A stretch of DNA of 64,000 nucleotides from NCBI GenBank assembly GCA_002340355.1, contig DDLX01000017.1:248001-312000 (forward strand), in the 5' to 3' direction. Shown here piece by piece: positions 43,464 to 52,996 of the stretch (position 1 is its first letter; each line of letters begins with the position of its first letter). The notes beneath the pieces were generated by a model. That model searched no databases and was not told the DNA's origin. It worked only from the letters and a program-made list of their open reading frames with translations. Source of the stretch: Cytophagales bacterium UBA2561. GTDB taxonomy: Bacteria > Bacteroidota > Bacteroidia > Cytophagales > Thermoflexibacteraceae. Position numbers and translations under genes: made by a program.

Positions 43464-44411
43464 CTATTTGATTAAGTGAAATTTTTCCATAAAGTGAGCT
43501 TCACTTTCTGAGAGATTAAACTTTTCAAGCAATTCAGAAAGCGTGACATTTTCAGATACAGAAATACCTAAATATTTCGCCACCAATTGATAAATTTCAC
43601 TGGAGTTTTGTCCTTTTTTCTGCATTTGTTGTAAAGAAACTGCTCCTTTAGATTTGGCTAATTTTTCATTTTTTTGGTCTAAGATTAATGGATGATGCCA
43701 AAATAATGCTTTTTGAAAATGAGGTAAATTTAAGGTCTCTGCCAAAAATAATTGACGGATGGTAGAATCTTCTAAATCCTTTCCACGAACCACAAAATTG
43801 ATATTTTCTTTCATATCTTCAGCCAATGAGATAATTTGGTAGGCAGGAATTTTATCTTTTCTGCGGACAACAAAGTCATCTGTAATCTCAGATAATAACA
43901 CTTTTTTGGTGGGATTTCCTATTTCAAACAACTCAGAAACTGAAATCCATTTTTGGGTAGGAATTCGAATACGCCATGCTACATTTTCGGAGTTAAAATC
44001 TAAATTTCTATTTTGGCAAAAACCCAAATATTTCCCTGATAATGAGGATTTCTTAATTTTTGAACGAGAACAATTACAAGCATAAATTTGATTTTTCTTA
44101 ATGAGTTCATTCAACAATTTTTGATAAAATAAAAACTGGTCTTTTTGTGAATAATTTTGTTGAAAATCGGTTAGATTTTTAGCTCCTGAATCATAGTCCA
44201 AACCCAACCAATTTAGATTTTCAAAAATATCTTCTAAGTATTCCAAACGAGTACGAGTACTATCCGAATCATCAATTCGTAGATGTAAATGTCCTTTTGT
44301 TTTTCGAGCGATCAACCAAGTCAAAATGAAGGAAAAGGCATTTCCGATATGCAAAAATCCACTTGGAGTAGGTGCAATTCGAGTACGTAAGTTTTTGGGT
44401 AAATTTTGCAT
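43464..44411 (-). CDS. gluQ: Glutamyl-Q tRNA(Asp) synthetase-like protein
   Basis: A 315-residue glutamyl-tRNA-synthetase-like catalytic domain without anticodon-binding domain, close to E. coli GluQ (308). The HIGH motif is H21-I-G-N, the KMSKS-type loop is K-L-A-K-S-K-G, and the zinc ligands C112, C114 and C132 (A-C-N-C, G-F-C) fit the family. GluQ attaches glutamate to queuosine in tRNA(Asp). The ATG at 44411 leaves 31 bases after the DUF2490 stop and begins M-Q-N-L-P-K-N-L-R-T-R; the ATG at 44489 would overlap that gene by 47 bases. It is the last gene of the yicC-DUF2490-gluQ operon. Confidence 0.88.
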   Translation of the reverse strand: MQNLPKNLRTRIAPTPSGFLHIGNAFSFILTWLIARKTKGHLHLRIDDSDSTRTRLEYLEDIFENLNWLGLDYDSGAKNLTDFQQNYSQKDQFLFYQKLLNELIKKNQIYACNCSRSKIKKSSLSGKYLGFCQNRNLDFNSENVAWRIRIPTQKWISVSELFEIGNPTKKVLLSEITDDFVVRRKDKIPAYQIISLAEDMKENINFVVRGKDLEDSTIRQLFLAETLNLPHFQKALFWHHPLILDQKNEKLAKSKGAVSLQQMQKKGQNSSEIYQLVAKYLGISVSENVTLSELLEKFNLSESEAHFMEKFHLIK

Positions 44412-44442
44412 AAAAATCCATGGACACAATTTGAGAAATGAA

Positions 44443-45240
44443 TTAGAAAATAACTCTTCGGGTAACTGCCTTTTGGAAAATTTGACCATGTAAACGAATG
44501 CTCCAAATCGGTAAAATTTGGTTTAATCTACGGGCAGGAATTGGAATTAGTTCACCAGTATCTTTATCAACTAAAAACTGTTCTTCGACAAAAAAATACT
44601 CCGTTTGTTTATCGTAATAAATCCCCAATGACCAATTTTTTTCGGTTTTATTCAAAAAATAATCAATTCCCAGACGTAAATTTGTTTGTTGAATACGGCG
44701 ATTTTTTGCCAAACTTTCTGACTCAAAATTTTTCGCAATATCATAACCCAAAATTGCCCGAAAACTTTGTTTTTTGAGTTTAAAATCTCGTCCGAGCATC
44801 ACCCGAAAACGAGCTTGTTGGAAAGGCTTTGCTGATGTATTTTCCCAAAAACGCTCTACAGACAATTCTTTGAAAAATACTATTTTTATAAATTCCCCTG
44901 TATGATTTAAGTGTCCTCGAAGTGCTGTCATTCGAAGCTGATGAGCATAATTTTGGCGAATGCCTAAGCCTCCTGCCCAATTTCCGCCAAGTGGTATTTC
45001 GTAACCTAATAAATGATACATTTGATAAAATGGAAGTGAATTAATTTCAGGAAATAGCTGATTTATACCATAATGCCAATTACTTTCATAAAAAATAAAA
45101 CTACCATTTTTGAAAAAAATTTCTGTATTCAGCCGAAAATTTATATTTTTTTCAAGGCGAGATTTATCAATTTCTTGTGCTGAAACTGAAAGGCTAAAAA
45201 ACAGAAAAATACTCCAAAAACTAAGATTTTTAAATAACAT
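44443..45240 (-). CDS. DUF2490 family protein, probable outer-membrane barrel
   Basis: A 265-residue exported protein. Residues 1-21 form a signal peptide ending V-S-A-Q. The rest is a series of amphipathic beta strands with tyrosine and tryptophan girdles (W-H-Y-G-I-N-Q-L-F, L-G-G-N-W-A-G-G-L-G-I-R-Q, F-R-V-M-L-G-R-D, L-R-L-G-I-D-Y-F), matching the DUF2490 family, a small beta-barrel group in Bacteroidota. Function unknown. Its start overlaps the yicC stop by 11 bases, so translational coupling is likely. The gluQ gene follows. Confidence 0.82.
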   Translation of the reverse strand: MLFKNLSFWSIFLFFSLSVSAQEIDKSRLEKNINFRLNTEIFFKNGSFIFYESNWHYGINQLFPEINSLPFYQMYHLLGYEIPLGGNWAGGLGIRQNYAHQLRMTALRGHLNHTGEFIKIVFFKELSVERFWENTSAKPFQQARFRVMLGRDFKLKKQSFRAILGYDIAKNFESESLAKNRRIQQTNLRLGIDYFLNKTEKNWSLGIYYDKQTEYFFVEEQFLVDKDTGELIPIPARRLNQILPIWSIRLHGQIFQKAVTRRVIF

Positions 45241-46105
45241 TATTGATTTGCTCCTTGATTTTATCCAATTCTTCTTTCATATTTACGACTAAATGTTGAA
45301 TTTGGACATCATTGGCTTTTGAACCGATGGTATTGATTTCTCGTCCGATTTCCTGAGCAATAAAATTCAATTTTTTACCGTGCGAATGCGCTTTTTTAGC
45401 CATCACTTCCCGAAAATAAGGCAAATGACTTCGAAGCCGAGTTTTCTCTTCGGCAATATCCAACTTTTCGACATAATAAACGACTTCTTGTTCAAAACGG
45501 TTGGGGTCAAAATGCTCATGACTTGTAAATTCTTCGATATGTTTTTTAAGCCGTTGTCGAACTTTGACTACTCGTTCGGGGTCTCTTTCTTCGATTTTTT
45601 CTAATAAATCTTCGATAGAGTCAATACTTTGACGGAGCATTTCTTGAAGATTTTTCCCCTCTTGTTGGCGAAAATCAGTACATTTTTCAATTGCCTTTTC
45701 GATAACTGACCGAATTACTTTCCATTCTTCATCACCACAGGAATTTGCATCAGTGGTGTACGTATTAGGTAATAACATTGCAATTCGAAATAAATCTTGC
45801 GTAGATGAACCTACTAAATCGGCTGTTTTTTGAAGTTCTTGGTAATAATGTTGTACAATTTCTTGATTAACCCGCAAATCAGAAAGAGCTTCTCGATTCA
45901 CGAAATGTAAGTGCAAATTCACTTTTCCTCGTACCAATTTCTGGGAAATCAAATTTCGGACTTCGGGCTCTCGTGCTGAAAACATGGGGTCAAGTCGGAA
46001 ATTAAAATCTAAATATTTGGAATTCAATGTTTTTACTTCGGCTCGGATTTCGTAGGCATCGGTTTCGAGTTGAGCAGTCCCAAAACCCGTCATAGATTTT
46101 ATCAT
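45230..46105 (-). CDS. yicC: YicC/YloC family endoribonuclease
   Basis: A 291-residue member of the YicC family, about the usual length. The start M-I-K-S-M-T-G-F-G is the family signature; the ATG at 46105 is chosen over 46126 for that reason. Further family segments are E-V-K-T-L-N-S-K-Y-L-D, R-E-P-E-V-R-N-L-I, R-G-K-V-N-L-H-L-H, and the C-terminal H-S-H-G-K-K-L-N-F-I-A-Q-E-I-G-R-E-I-N-T-I-G-S-K-A. E. coli YicC is a metal-dependent endoribonuclease affecting small RNA turnover. First gene of a three-gene minus-strand operon. Confidence 0.93.
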   Translation of the reverse strand: MIKSMTGFGTAQLETDAYEIRAEVKTLNSKYLDFNFRLDPMFSAREPEVRNLISQKLVRGKVNLHLHFVNREALSDLRVNQEIVQHYYQELQKTADLVGSSTQDLFRIAMLLPNTYTTDANSCGDEEWKVIRSVIEKAIEKCTDFRQQEGKNLQEMLRQSIDSIEDLLEKIEERDPERVVKVRQRLKKHIEEFTSHEHFDPNRFEQEVVYYVEKLDIAEEKTRLRSHLPYFREVMAKKAHSHGKKLNFIAQEIGREINTIGSKANDVQIQHLVVNMKEELDKIKEQINNVI

Positions 46106-46344
46106 TTTTGAGGTATTTTTTGCCAAAAATAGCCATAAAAATTTGCGTGACGAACTTTTTAGAATTTAGTTTTTTTAATTTACAAATTATCTATTCATTT
46201 TTACTTCCTGAATCGGACTGAAAACTGTTCCGAATTCTGAAGATTTGAAAATTTCTGACAACCTTTGCAAATTAGTTCGTATCTAACTAAAGATTACACA
46301 ATACATTATCATCAACAAAGGGCATCAGATAGTTATCAAGTTTT

Positions 46345-48909
46345 ATGAGAAAGTTATCAATTTTCGGATTGTTTTTGAGTTTTATTCTGGTGGTTTTTAC
46401 CACTTCTTCTGCTTTGGCTCAAATTAAATTGGGATATGGAGGCAGTTCCAAAAAAGATAAATTCAAAATAGATTATGCCAATCCCAAGGAATACACCATC
46501 GAAGAGATTACGGTAGAAGGTGTTAAGTATCTTAATGAAGGTACAATTATTGCCATGTCAGGACTTCGAAAAGGCGACAAAATTCGGATTCCAGGTGATG
46601 CTATTACAAACGCCGTCCGAAAACTTTGGAAACCGGGATTAGTTGGAAATGTTAAAATTGATGCCACCAAAGTTAAAGACAATAAAATTTGGCTGAAAAT
46701 TACGCTTTCAGAACGTCCTCGTCTTTCTCGTTACGAATTTTATGGAGTTCCAAAGGGACAACACTCCACACTCTCGGAAAAAATTTCACTTATTCGAGGG
46801 CGGATGCTTAATGATGCTATTCTCAAAAATACTGAAAATGCACTTCGAAATCATTACATTGAAAAAGGATTTAAAAACATTGAGGTGAAAATTACGCCAC
46901 AACCCGATACTACGATTTCGTCAGGAGCTAAAAATTGGGTTTATCTTCGTATTGATATTAATAAGCATAAAAAAGTTAGAATTGAAGAAATCACGTTTGA
47001 GGGAATTTCTGAAATTAAGGAAAAACGCATTCGCCGAAAACTCAAAAAAACCAAACAAAAGCGATTCGGGCGGGTTTTTGCTCCCTCCAAGTTTGTCGAA
47101 AGTTTATATGAAGAAGACAAAGAAAATCTAATTAAATTTTATAACAAACTCGGTTATCGAAATGCATCTATTGATGTAGATACGGTTTGGGATGTTACGG
47201 GAGAAGATTTAGTAAAAATTAAATTTAAGATTACGGAAGGCAAAAAATTTCGGTACCGAAATCTCACATGGACAGGGAATTCAGTTTATAAAGACGAAAC
47301 TTTAGCCCGAATTTTAGGCATCAAAAAAGGAGATATTTATAATCCTGAAGAACTCCAAAAACGCCTCAATTTTAGTCCGACCTCAACGGATATTATGTCT
47401 CTTTATATGGATGATGGCTACTTATTTTTTCAAATTAATCCCACTGAAGTACAAGTCTCCGAAGATTCCATTGATATTGAGATGCGGATTGTAGAAGGCG
47501 AACAAGCCGATATTAATAAAATAATTATAAATGGAAATACCGTTACTTCTGACCATGTCATTTATAGAGAACTGCGTACTATTCCTGGTGAGAAGTTTAG
47601 TCGTTCTGATCTCATTCGAACGCAACAAGAATTAGCAGGATTGGGTTATTTTGATCCTGAAACAATCAATATTCGCCCAATTCCAAACCAAGCAAATGGT
47701 ACAGTAGATATTGTTTATGACTTAGAAGAGAAATCCAGTAATCAATTTGAATTATCAGGTGGCTGGGGTGGTTTTCAAGGTTTTATCGGAACATTAGGCT
47801 TGAGCGTAAATAATTTTTCGACTCGTAAAATGTTCAAACAATGGAATCCCATTCCACAGGGAGATGGACAACAATTATCACTTCGAATGCAATCAAACGG
47901 AAGAGCCTTCCAGAACTATTCATTCTCATTCACTGAACCTTGGTTTGGAGGTAAAAAACCACATTCATTAAGTTTTAGTGTTAGTTATTCAATAAGTCGT
48001 CAGCGTAATAGTGTTTATGATGTGCGTTCATTTAGTGGGAAAGCGCATATTCTTTCGACTACGATTAGTTTCGGACGGCGTTTGACATTTCCTGATGACC
48101 GTTTTACAATGCTAAATTCCTTTAGTTATTTGCGTTATAATTTGGATAATTTCCAAAGTAGCTTTGGTGATTTTACCGATGGAATTTCTAATAGTTTTGT
48201 TTTAAACACGACCATTGCCCGTAATAGTATTGATAATCCTACTTATCCAAGAGGAGGATCTTCTGTCTCTTTAAGTATTTCATTAACACCTCCTTATTCC
48301 TTATTTTCAGATAGGACATATTCGGTTGGCGACCCTGACCGCTTCAAGTGGATTGAATATCACAAATGGATGTTTGATAATTCATGGTACACCAAATTAG
48401 TCGGAAATTTGGTTTTACGAACCAGCGCACACATGGGATTTATTGGAGTATATGGCGACCGAGATATCAGCCCATTTGAACGATTTACATTAGGAGGAAG
48501 TGGCTTGACAATTAATAACTTTTTGTTAGGAACAGATATTATTGGTTTGCGAGGCTATACAGATAATTCCATTCGTCCGATTGAATTTGATGAAAACGGC
48601 AACCAAAGATCTGAAATTGGTGGGGTTACCTACAATAAATTTGTGATGGAATTGCGCTATCCGATTTCTTTAAAACCTGCAGCTACGATCTTTATGGTGG
48701 CTTTTGCTGAGGCAGGAAATAACTGGGGTAATTTCGATGATTTCAATCCTTTTGAGGTACGGCGTTCGGTCGGAGCAGGCGCGCGGATTTTTATGCCTGC
48801 TTTTGGGATGTTAGGTTTTGATTGGGCGTATGGTTTTGATGAAATTCCTGGGGTTCCAAATGCCAATGGCGCACAATTTCACTTCACGATTGGACAACAA
48901 ATTCGATAA
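46345..48909 (+). CDS. bamA: Outer-membrane protein assembly factor BamA
   Basis: An 854-residue Omp85 protein that inserts beta-barrel proteins in the outer membrane. Residues 1-25 are a signal peptide (A-L-A-Q). Five POTRA domains follow (about 50-430; for example I-E-E-I-T-V-E-G-V-K-Y-L-N-E and I-N-K-I-I-I-N-G-N-T-V-T-S-D-H-V-I), then a 16-strand barrel (about 440-854). The conserved barrel loop motif appears as G-L-R-G-Y at about 734-738, and the C-terminus is barrel-like though it ends Q-Q-I-R rather than in an aromatic residue. It is transcribed alone and followed by a clear terminator, so the nuclease genes behind it are probably a separate unit. Confidence 0.97.
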   Translation: MRKLSIFGLFLSFILVVFTTSSALAQIKLGYGGSSKKDKFKIDYANPKEYTIEEITVEGVKYLNEGTIIAMSGLRKGDKIRIPGDAITNAVRKLWKPGLVGNVKIDATKVKDNKIWLKITLSERPRLSRYEFYGVPKGQHSTLSEKISLIRGRMLNDAILKNTENALRNHYIEKGFKNIEVKITPQPDTTISSGAKNWVYLRIDINKHKKVRIEEITFEGISEIKEKRIRRKLKKTKQKRFGRVFAPSKFVESLYEEDKENLIKFYNKLGYRNASIDVDTVWDVTGEDLVKIKFKITEGKKFRYRNLTWTGNSVYKDETLARILGIKKGDIYNPEELQKRLNFSPTSTDIMSLYMDDGYLFFQINPTEVQVSEDSIDIEMRIVEGEQADINKIIINGNTVTSDHVIYRELRTIPGEKFSRSDLIRTQQELAGLGYFDPETINIRPIPNQANGTVDIVYDLEEKSSNQFELSGGWGGFQGFIGTLGLSVNNFSTRKMFKQWNPIPQGDGQQLSLRMQSNGRAFQNYSFSFTEPWFGGKKPHSLSFSVSYSISRQRNSVYDVRSFSGKAHILSTTISFGRRLTFPDDRFTMLNSFSYLRYNLDNFQSSFGDFTDGISNSFVLNTTIARNSIDNPTYPRGGSSVSLSISLTPPYSLFSDRTYSVGDPDRFKWIEYHKWMFDNSWYTKLVGNLVLRTSAHMGFIGVYGDRDISPFERFTLGGSGLTINNFLLGTDIIGLRGYTDNSIRPIEFDENGNQRSEIGGVTYNKFVMELRYPISLKPAATIFMVAFAEAGNNWGNFDDFNPFEVRRSVGAGARIFMPAFGMLGFDWAYGFDEIPGVPNANGAQFHFTIGQQIR

Positions 48910-48927
48910 TTGAATTTTTATATTCCT

Positions 48928-48956
48928 AAGCATGGCTTTTAAAGTCATGCTTTTTT
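48928..48956 (+). terminator. Terminator after bamA
   Basis: AAGCATG (48928-48934) / CATGCTT (48946-48952), with partial pairing inside and a T run behind, 19 bases after the bamA stop. It separates bamA from the downstream nuclease module. Confidence 0.8.
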
Positions 48957-48982
48957 CTTAAATTTAGAAAAAAGGAAAAGTT

Positions 48983-49579
48983 ATGGGATATAGTAATTTT
49001 CGGAAAATCAGGACGGTAGTTAAAAAATTTGATTTGGATGCTCAAATTATTCCACTTTTTGAAAATACCCCCAAAGTAGAACCAAGTGACTGGTTAGTAG
49101 AAAGTTTACGGCTTTCCCGATTAATGCCTCTGATGAACGAAAAAACCAAAGCAGAACGGGTTGTTTCTCCTATTTTATTGGAAATTGTTCAAAATTATCA
49201 CGACAAAATTACGCTATTTTCGGGTGAAGAAATAAGCGTCAATCCTTCGGAAGACTTATCAGGTGAATGTGATTTTTTCTTTGCTTTGCACCCACCAAAA
49301 CCTTACATCGAAGCCCCAATTATTTCCTTGGTCGAAGCAAAAGACGAAGATATGAAATGGGGTTTGGCGCAATGTTCAGCACAACTTTATGGCGCAAAAT
49401 TATTCAATGAACAAGAAGGTAAAACCTTTCCTATTTTGTATGGCTGTGCTACGGATGGCGTAGAATGGCAATTTATTCGTTTTCAGGATAATATATTTTA
49501 TGTCGATAACCAAGTTTATACCGATTTGCGAGAACTTTTAGGCGTTTGGCATCATATCCTTCAATCATTTTTGAAATAA
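48983..49579 (+). CDS. Predicted PD-(D/E)XK nuclease, first gene of a two-gene module
   Basis: A 198-residue protein with the residues of a PD-(D/E)XK nuclease core in the usual order: a helix glutamate near E58 (K-A-E-R-V-V-S-P-I-L-L-E-I), D97 in S-G-E-C-D-F-F-F, E118-A-K120, and a following helix with Q130 and Q134 (G-L-A-Q-C-S-A-Q-L-Y-G-A-K). The architecture and segment L-F-S-G-E-E-I-S-V-N resemble hypothetical proteins common in filamentous and cyanobacterial genomes, whose role is not established to my knowledge. Its start is preceded by GGAAAAGTT, the same as that of the LRR-nuclease gene 15 bases downstream. No methyltransferase is present. Confidence 0.7.
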   Translation: MGYSNFRKIRTVVKKFDLDAQIIPLFENTPKVEPSDWLVESLRLSRLMPLMNEKTKAERVVSPILLEIVQNYHDKITLFSGEEISVNPSEDLSGECDFFFALHPPKPYIEAPIISLVEAKDEDMKWGLAQCSAQLYGAKLFNEQEGKTFPILYGCATDGVEWQFIRFQDNIFYVDNQVYTDLRELLGVWHHILQSFLK

Positions 49580-49594
49580 AAAAACGGAAAAGTT

Positions 49595-51322
49595 ATGAAC
49601 AAAAAAATGACACTCGCACAAGCATTAATTGCAGAAAATAAACGGACAAAAAGTAAAAGTTTAGATTTAAGATATTGTGGATTAACAGAGTTACCAAAGG
49701 AATTATTTGAATGTGTTTGGCTGGAAGAATTATATTTAGGAGAATTTGAAATGTTTAATAGACCTAGAGTATTTGATGAGTTAAGTGATAAAATACAAGA
49801 TATTCGTATTGAATATGTAGAACAAGAAGCAACAAATCATATCTCAGACATATCTGGTATCCAATATTTGTATAACTTACAATCATTAAATATTTCAGAA
49901 AATGAAATATTCGATATTTCTCAATTAGAAAGTTTACAAAACTTACAATCACTTTTCTTTTCAACAAATTATGTATCAGATATTTCGGCTTTAAGTAATT
50001 TAAGTAACTTAAAATATTTATACTTCAATTCTAATAAAGTTGAAGATTTATCTCCTTTAAAAGATTTGAAAGACTTGGAAGTTGTTGCATTTTCTGAAAA
50101 TGGATTAGAAGAGTTCCCATATTTTCTTAAAGATTTACCAAGTTTGAAAGATGTTTATTTTTTACCTAATCCGTATCAAATTAAAGGGTATCAAGCCTTT
50201 GACTTACTATTACATTCTTCATTGCATATTAGTAATGCTCTCGAAGTTTTTATACAAATTGCGAATGCTGTTGAGAAACAAATCAAAGAGCAAGAAAACT
50301 TTATAAACCTAAAAATCCCGAAACTATTTGAGCGAATTTTCAGCCAATATATTTTATTATTCAAAGATTTTGTAAAAATTACCAAAGGAAAAATCATTGA
50401 ATTTTATTTGCGGTCTGAAAATGATGAATTGTTATTAGTTACGAATGGAAAGACCAATATTTCACGTCCCGAAATTTTGCGGTATTTGAAAGAATACGTT
50501 AATTTATTAACTCAAAATCTCAAAACACAACCTATAAATATTGAAAATCGAGACATGAACAACCAGCGATTAGCCATTGAATACGATGCGTTTATCTTGG
50601 AATTGCAAGCCGAAATTACTGGACTAAATCATAAAATTGATATTCTGAAATTTAAAAACAAACACTTAGAAACCGAAATTAAGGACAAAGGACAACAACT
50701 TTTATATTTCCAAGAAACCTTACAGTTAGCCTTAGGGAAAAGTAATGATTCATTTGATTTTGATAAGGTTACAAAAGAAATCATTGATAAGTTAGCTCGA
50801 ATGCAAGAACGAAAATACACCAAAAAACACGAAGACTTACATAATGATGATTTGACTGGTTTTCTACGAGACAAAAAATATTATATTACTGACCAAACCC
50901 GAAGTGGAAGCGGAAAAGCCAAAAAACAAGCTGGTGAACTGGATATTATGATTCGGGAAATCAATGGAACACCAATTTCGATTATTGAGGCAATGCGATT
51001 GGATTCATGTGGAGCAAAAAACACCAAAATTTTAGAACATCTCCGTAAACTACTTTTTGACTATGGAGGTACGGGTTTGGAACGAAATTTTTTGATTACT
51101 TATGCTGAAACAAAAGATTTTGAAAGTTTATGGACTAAGTATCAGATTTATATAAACGAAACGGTAGTCGATGATGATGATTTTGCGTCTTTCCAGCGAG
51201 GCGGATTAAGTCCTATACTTTCTTTGAGCAAGCCCGAAATTAAAGTCGGAAAAACTCGATATAAACGCTTTGGTAGTGATATTGAGGTTTATCATTTATT
51301 CGTCAATATGTATGTTGGGTAA
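49595..51322 (+). CDS. LRR, coiled-coil and PD-(D/E)XK-like protein, second gene of the module
   Basis: A 575-residue soluble protein in three parts. The N-terminus (about 20-195) carries leucine-rich repeats of about 22 residues (L-Q-S-L-N-I-S-E-N-E-I-F-D-I-S and similar). A helical and coiled-coil region follows (about 200-400). The C-terminus (about 420-575) looks like a restriction-nuclease-type core: D-Q-T-R-S-G-S-G-K, then G-E-L-D450-I, then I-I-E465-A-M-R468. The usual lysine of E-x-K is methionine (M467), although R468 may substitute. The LRR part could recognise a protein and the end act on nucleic acid, which is an inference. It is coupled to the small nuclease gene upstream and shares its GGAAAAGTT leader. 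Confidence 0.7.
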   Translation: MNKKMTLAQALIAENKRTKSKSLDLRYCGLTELPKELFECVWLEELYLGEFEMFNRPRVFDELSDKIQDIRIEYVEQEATNHISDISGIQYLYNLQSLNISENEIFDISQLESLQNLQSLFFSTNYVSDISALSNLSNLKYLYFNSNKVEDLSPLKDLKDLEVVAFSENGLEEFPYFLKDLPSLKDVYFLPNPYQIKGYQAFDLLLHSSLHISNALEVFIQIANAVEKQIKEQENFINLKIPKLFERIFSQYILLFKDFVKITKGKIIEFYLRSENDELLLVTNGKTNISRPEILRYLKEYVNLLTQNLKTQPINIENRDMNNQRLAIEYDAFILELQAEITGLNHKIDILKFKNKHLETEIKDKGQQLLYFQETLQLALGKSNDSFDFDKVTKEIIDKLARMQERKYTKKHEDLHNDDLTGFLRDKKYYITDQTRSGSGKAKKQAGELDIMIREINGTPISIIEAMRLDSCGAKNTKILEHLRKLLFDYGGTGLERNFLITYAETKDFESLWTKYQIYINETVVDDDDFASFQRGGLSPILSLSKPEIKVGKTRYKRFGSDIEVYHLFVNMYVG

Positions 51323-51787
51323 TTTTTCAATCTATTTATTTTCCCTAAAAAAACATAAAAAAATCCTCACAACCCACATCTTCTAAAGATTTAGAATACT
51401 ACGAAAATAGACAAAAAAAGTACATCAATAAGACTTTCACCAAAAAAGTACTATTCTTTTATATTGATATTTTTATGCTTTTTTTTTTAAATTAAAAAAC
51501 AAAAAAGTAGTACAAAATTTATTTCTTTGGCAAGAAATGCTATTTTCTATCTTCTCTAAATTCAAAAAATCTATTTTTAGTAAAGTATCTTATTTCTAAA
51601 AATTGACGTTTTTCAAGTTTCTATTTCGGCTGTACTCTTTTCTACAAAAGAATCCGTATCTTGTTTTGGTTCGGATATATTTTTGTATCTGATTTTGATG
51701 TTGAATAACTACTGTTTATTACTTCAGGAACTTATTCAACTTAACTCGCTATACTGACTTTACGAAAAGAAAAAATTTTAGAGGAAA
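51323..51787. other. Intergenic region upstream of the receiver-kinase gene
   Basis: A very A/T-rich gap of 465 bases. Three copies of AAAAAAGTA (about 51413, 51442 and 51501) are visible, the first two continuing as GTAC. TATTTTTG (about 51678) matches the -7 pattern of Bacteroidota promoters, but the upstream TTTG lies too near to be convincing. No gene or RNA was found. Confidence 0.3.
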
Positions 51788-52924
51788 ATGGCAACATCGC
51801 TGACTGGTTCTAACAAATCTAAAAATGTAATTCTCTACGTTGATGACGAATCTAATAATTTGATTGGATTTAAATCTGTTTTTCGAAGGCACTTCAAAGT
51901 CTATACGGCAACCTCTGGGGTGGAAGGTCTAGAAATTTTGGCAAAGCATCCCGTACAATTAGTCATTTCTGACCAACGGATGCCCAAGATGACAGGAACA
52001 CAATTTCTGAAACAAGTCGCTGATAATTACCCTGATATTATGCGGATTATCCTTACGGGATACAGCGATTATGAAGCCACGCTTGCTGCCATCAATGAAG
52101 GAAAAGTACATAAATATCTCATGAAACCTTGGGATGCTGAGGTTCTTAAGGATGTGATTGATGATGCACTTAGTATTCATGGATTGCGCCAAGAAAACAA
52201 AGAGCTTCTTCATAATCTCCAGAAAATCAATACTGAATTAGATCGATTTGTATATAGTGCCTCCCATGATTTACGTGCACCGATTGCTTCCTTAATTGGG
52301 TTGATGAACTTGGCAAACAACACAGATGATGCCCATGAAATCAAAGAACTCCTAAAACTCGGGGAGAAAGTACTAGTACAGTTGGACATTTTCATCAAAG
52401 AAATTGCTGATTACTCTCGAAATGCTAAAGCTAATATTGAAATTGAATCTATTGAATTGCAAAGTTTTTTCGAAGATATCTTAGACCACTACAAATTTTA
52501 TGATGATTCGATACAAATCGAAAAAACCATAGAAGTTGACGAAAATCTCAAGATTTCCTCTGATAAATCCCGTTTACGAGCTATCCTCAACAATTTGGTA
52601 TCCAATGCCATTCGGTACTCTGATTTAGATAAACCTACTCCTTTTTTAAAGTTATCTGCCACAACTTCTAAACATGAATCTAAAAATGAAATTATTATCA
52701 AAGTTGCTGATAATGGACGGGGAATTCTTGCCGAACACCTGAACAAGATTTATGAGATGTTTTATCGAGCAACTGATTCTAAAACAGGTTCAGGATTAGG
52801 TTTATTTATCGTAAAGGAAACGGTTGAAAAACTGGGAGGCAAGATCTCAGTAGAATCAAACTACGCCACAGGAACAACTTTTACTCTATATTTTCCACAA
52901 ACTCCAAGAACAATAACAGAATAA
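51788..52924 (+). CDS. Receiver-histidine kinase hybrid
   Basis: A 378-residue cytoplasmic protein with the receiver domain first (about 14-130; D19-D20, phosphoacceptor D62 in I-S-D-Q-R-M-P, K in L-M-K-P-W) and then a HisKA domain with H160 in S-A-S-H-D-L-R-A-P-I and a HATPase domain (about 260-375; N-N-L-V-S-N-A-I-R-Y, V-A-D-N-G-R-G-I, G-S-G-L-G-L-F). There is no membrane or sensor domain, so its activity must be controlled by phosphorylation of the receiver by another kinase. No cognate regulator gene is adjacent. The start is preceded by GAGGAAA. Confidence 0.93.
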   Translation: MATSLTGSNKSKNVILYVDDESNNLIGFKSVFRRHFKVYTATSGVEGLEILAKHPVQLVISDQRMPKMTGTQFLKQVADNYPDIMRIILTGYSDYEATLAAINEGKVHKYLMKPWDAEVLKDVIDDALSIHGLRQENKELLHNLQKINTELDRFVYSASHDLRAPIASLIGLMNLANNTDDAHEIKELLKLGEKVLVQLDIFIKEIADYSRNAKANIEIESIELQSFFEDILDHYKFYDDSIQIEKTIEVDENLKISSDKSRLRAILNNLVSNAIRYSDLDKPTPFLKLSATTSKHESKNEIIIKVADNGRGILAEHLNKIYEMFYRATDSKTGSGLGLFIVKETVEKLGGKISVESNYATGTTFTLYFPQTPRTITE

Positions 52925-52996
52925 AATCATATTTTCATCGGTTTTTATTGACAAAATACGACAATCTCTATTGTTTTGTTGGTAATTTTGTCTGCT

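Noticed and set aside
48983..51322. Classical restriction-modification pair
   Set aside because: Neither gene has methyltransferase motifs, and no methylase is nearby.
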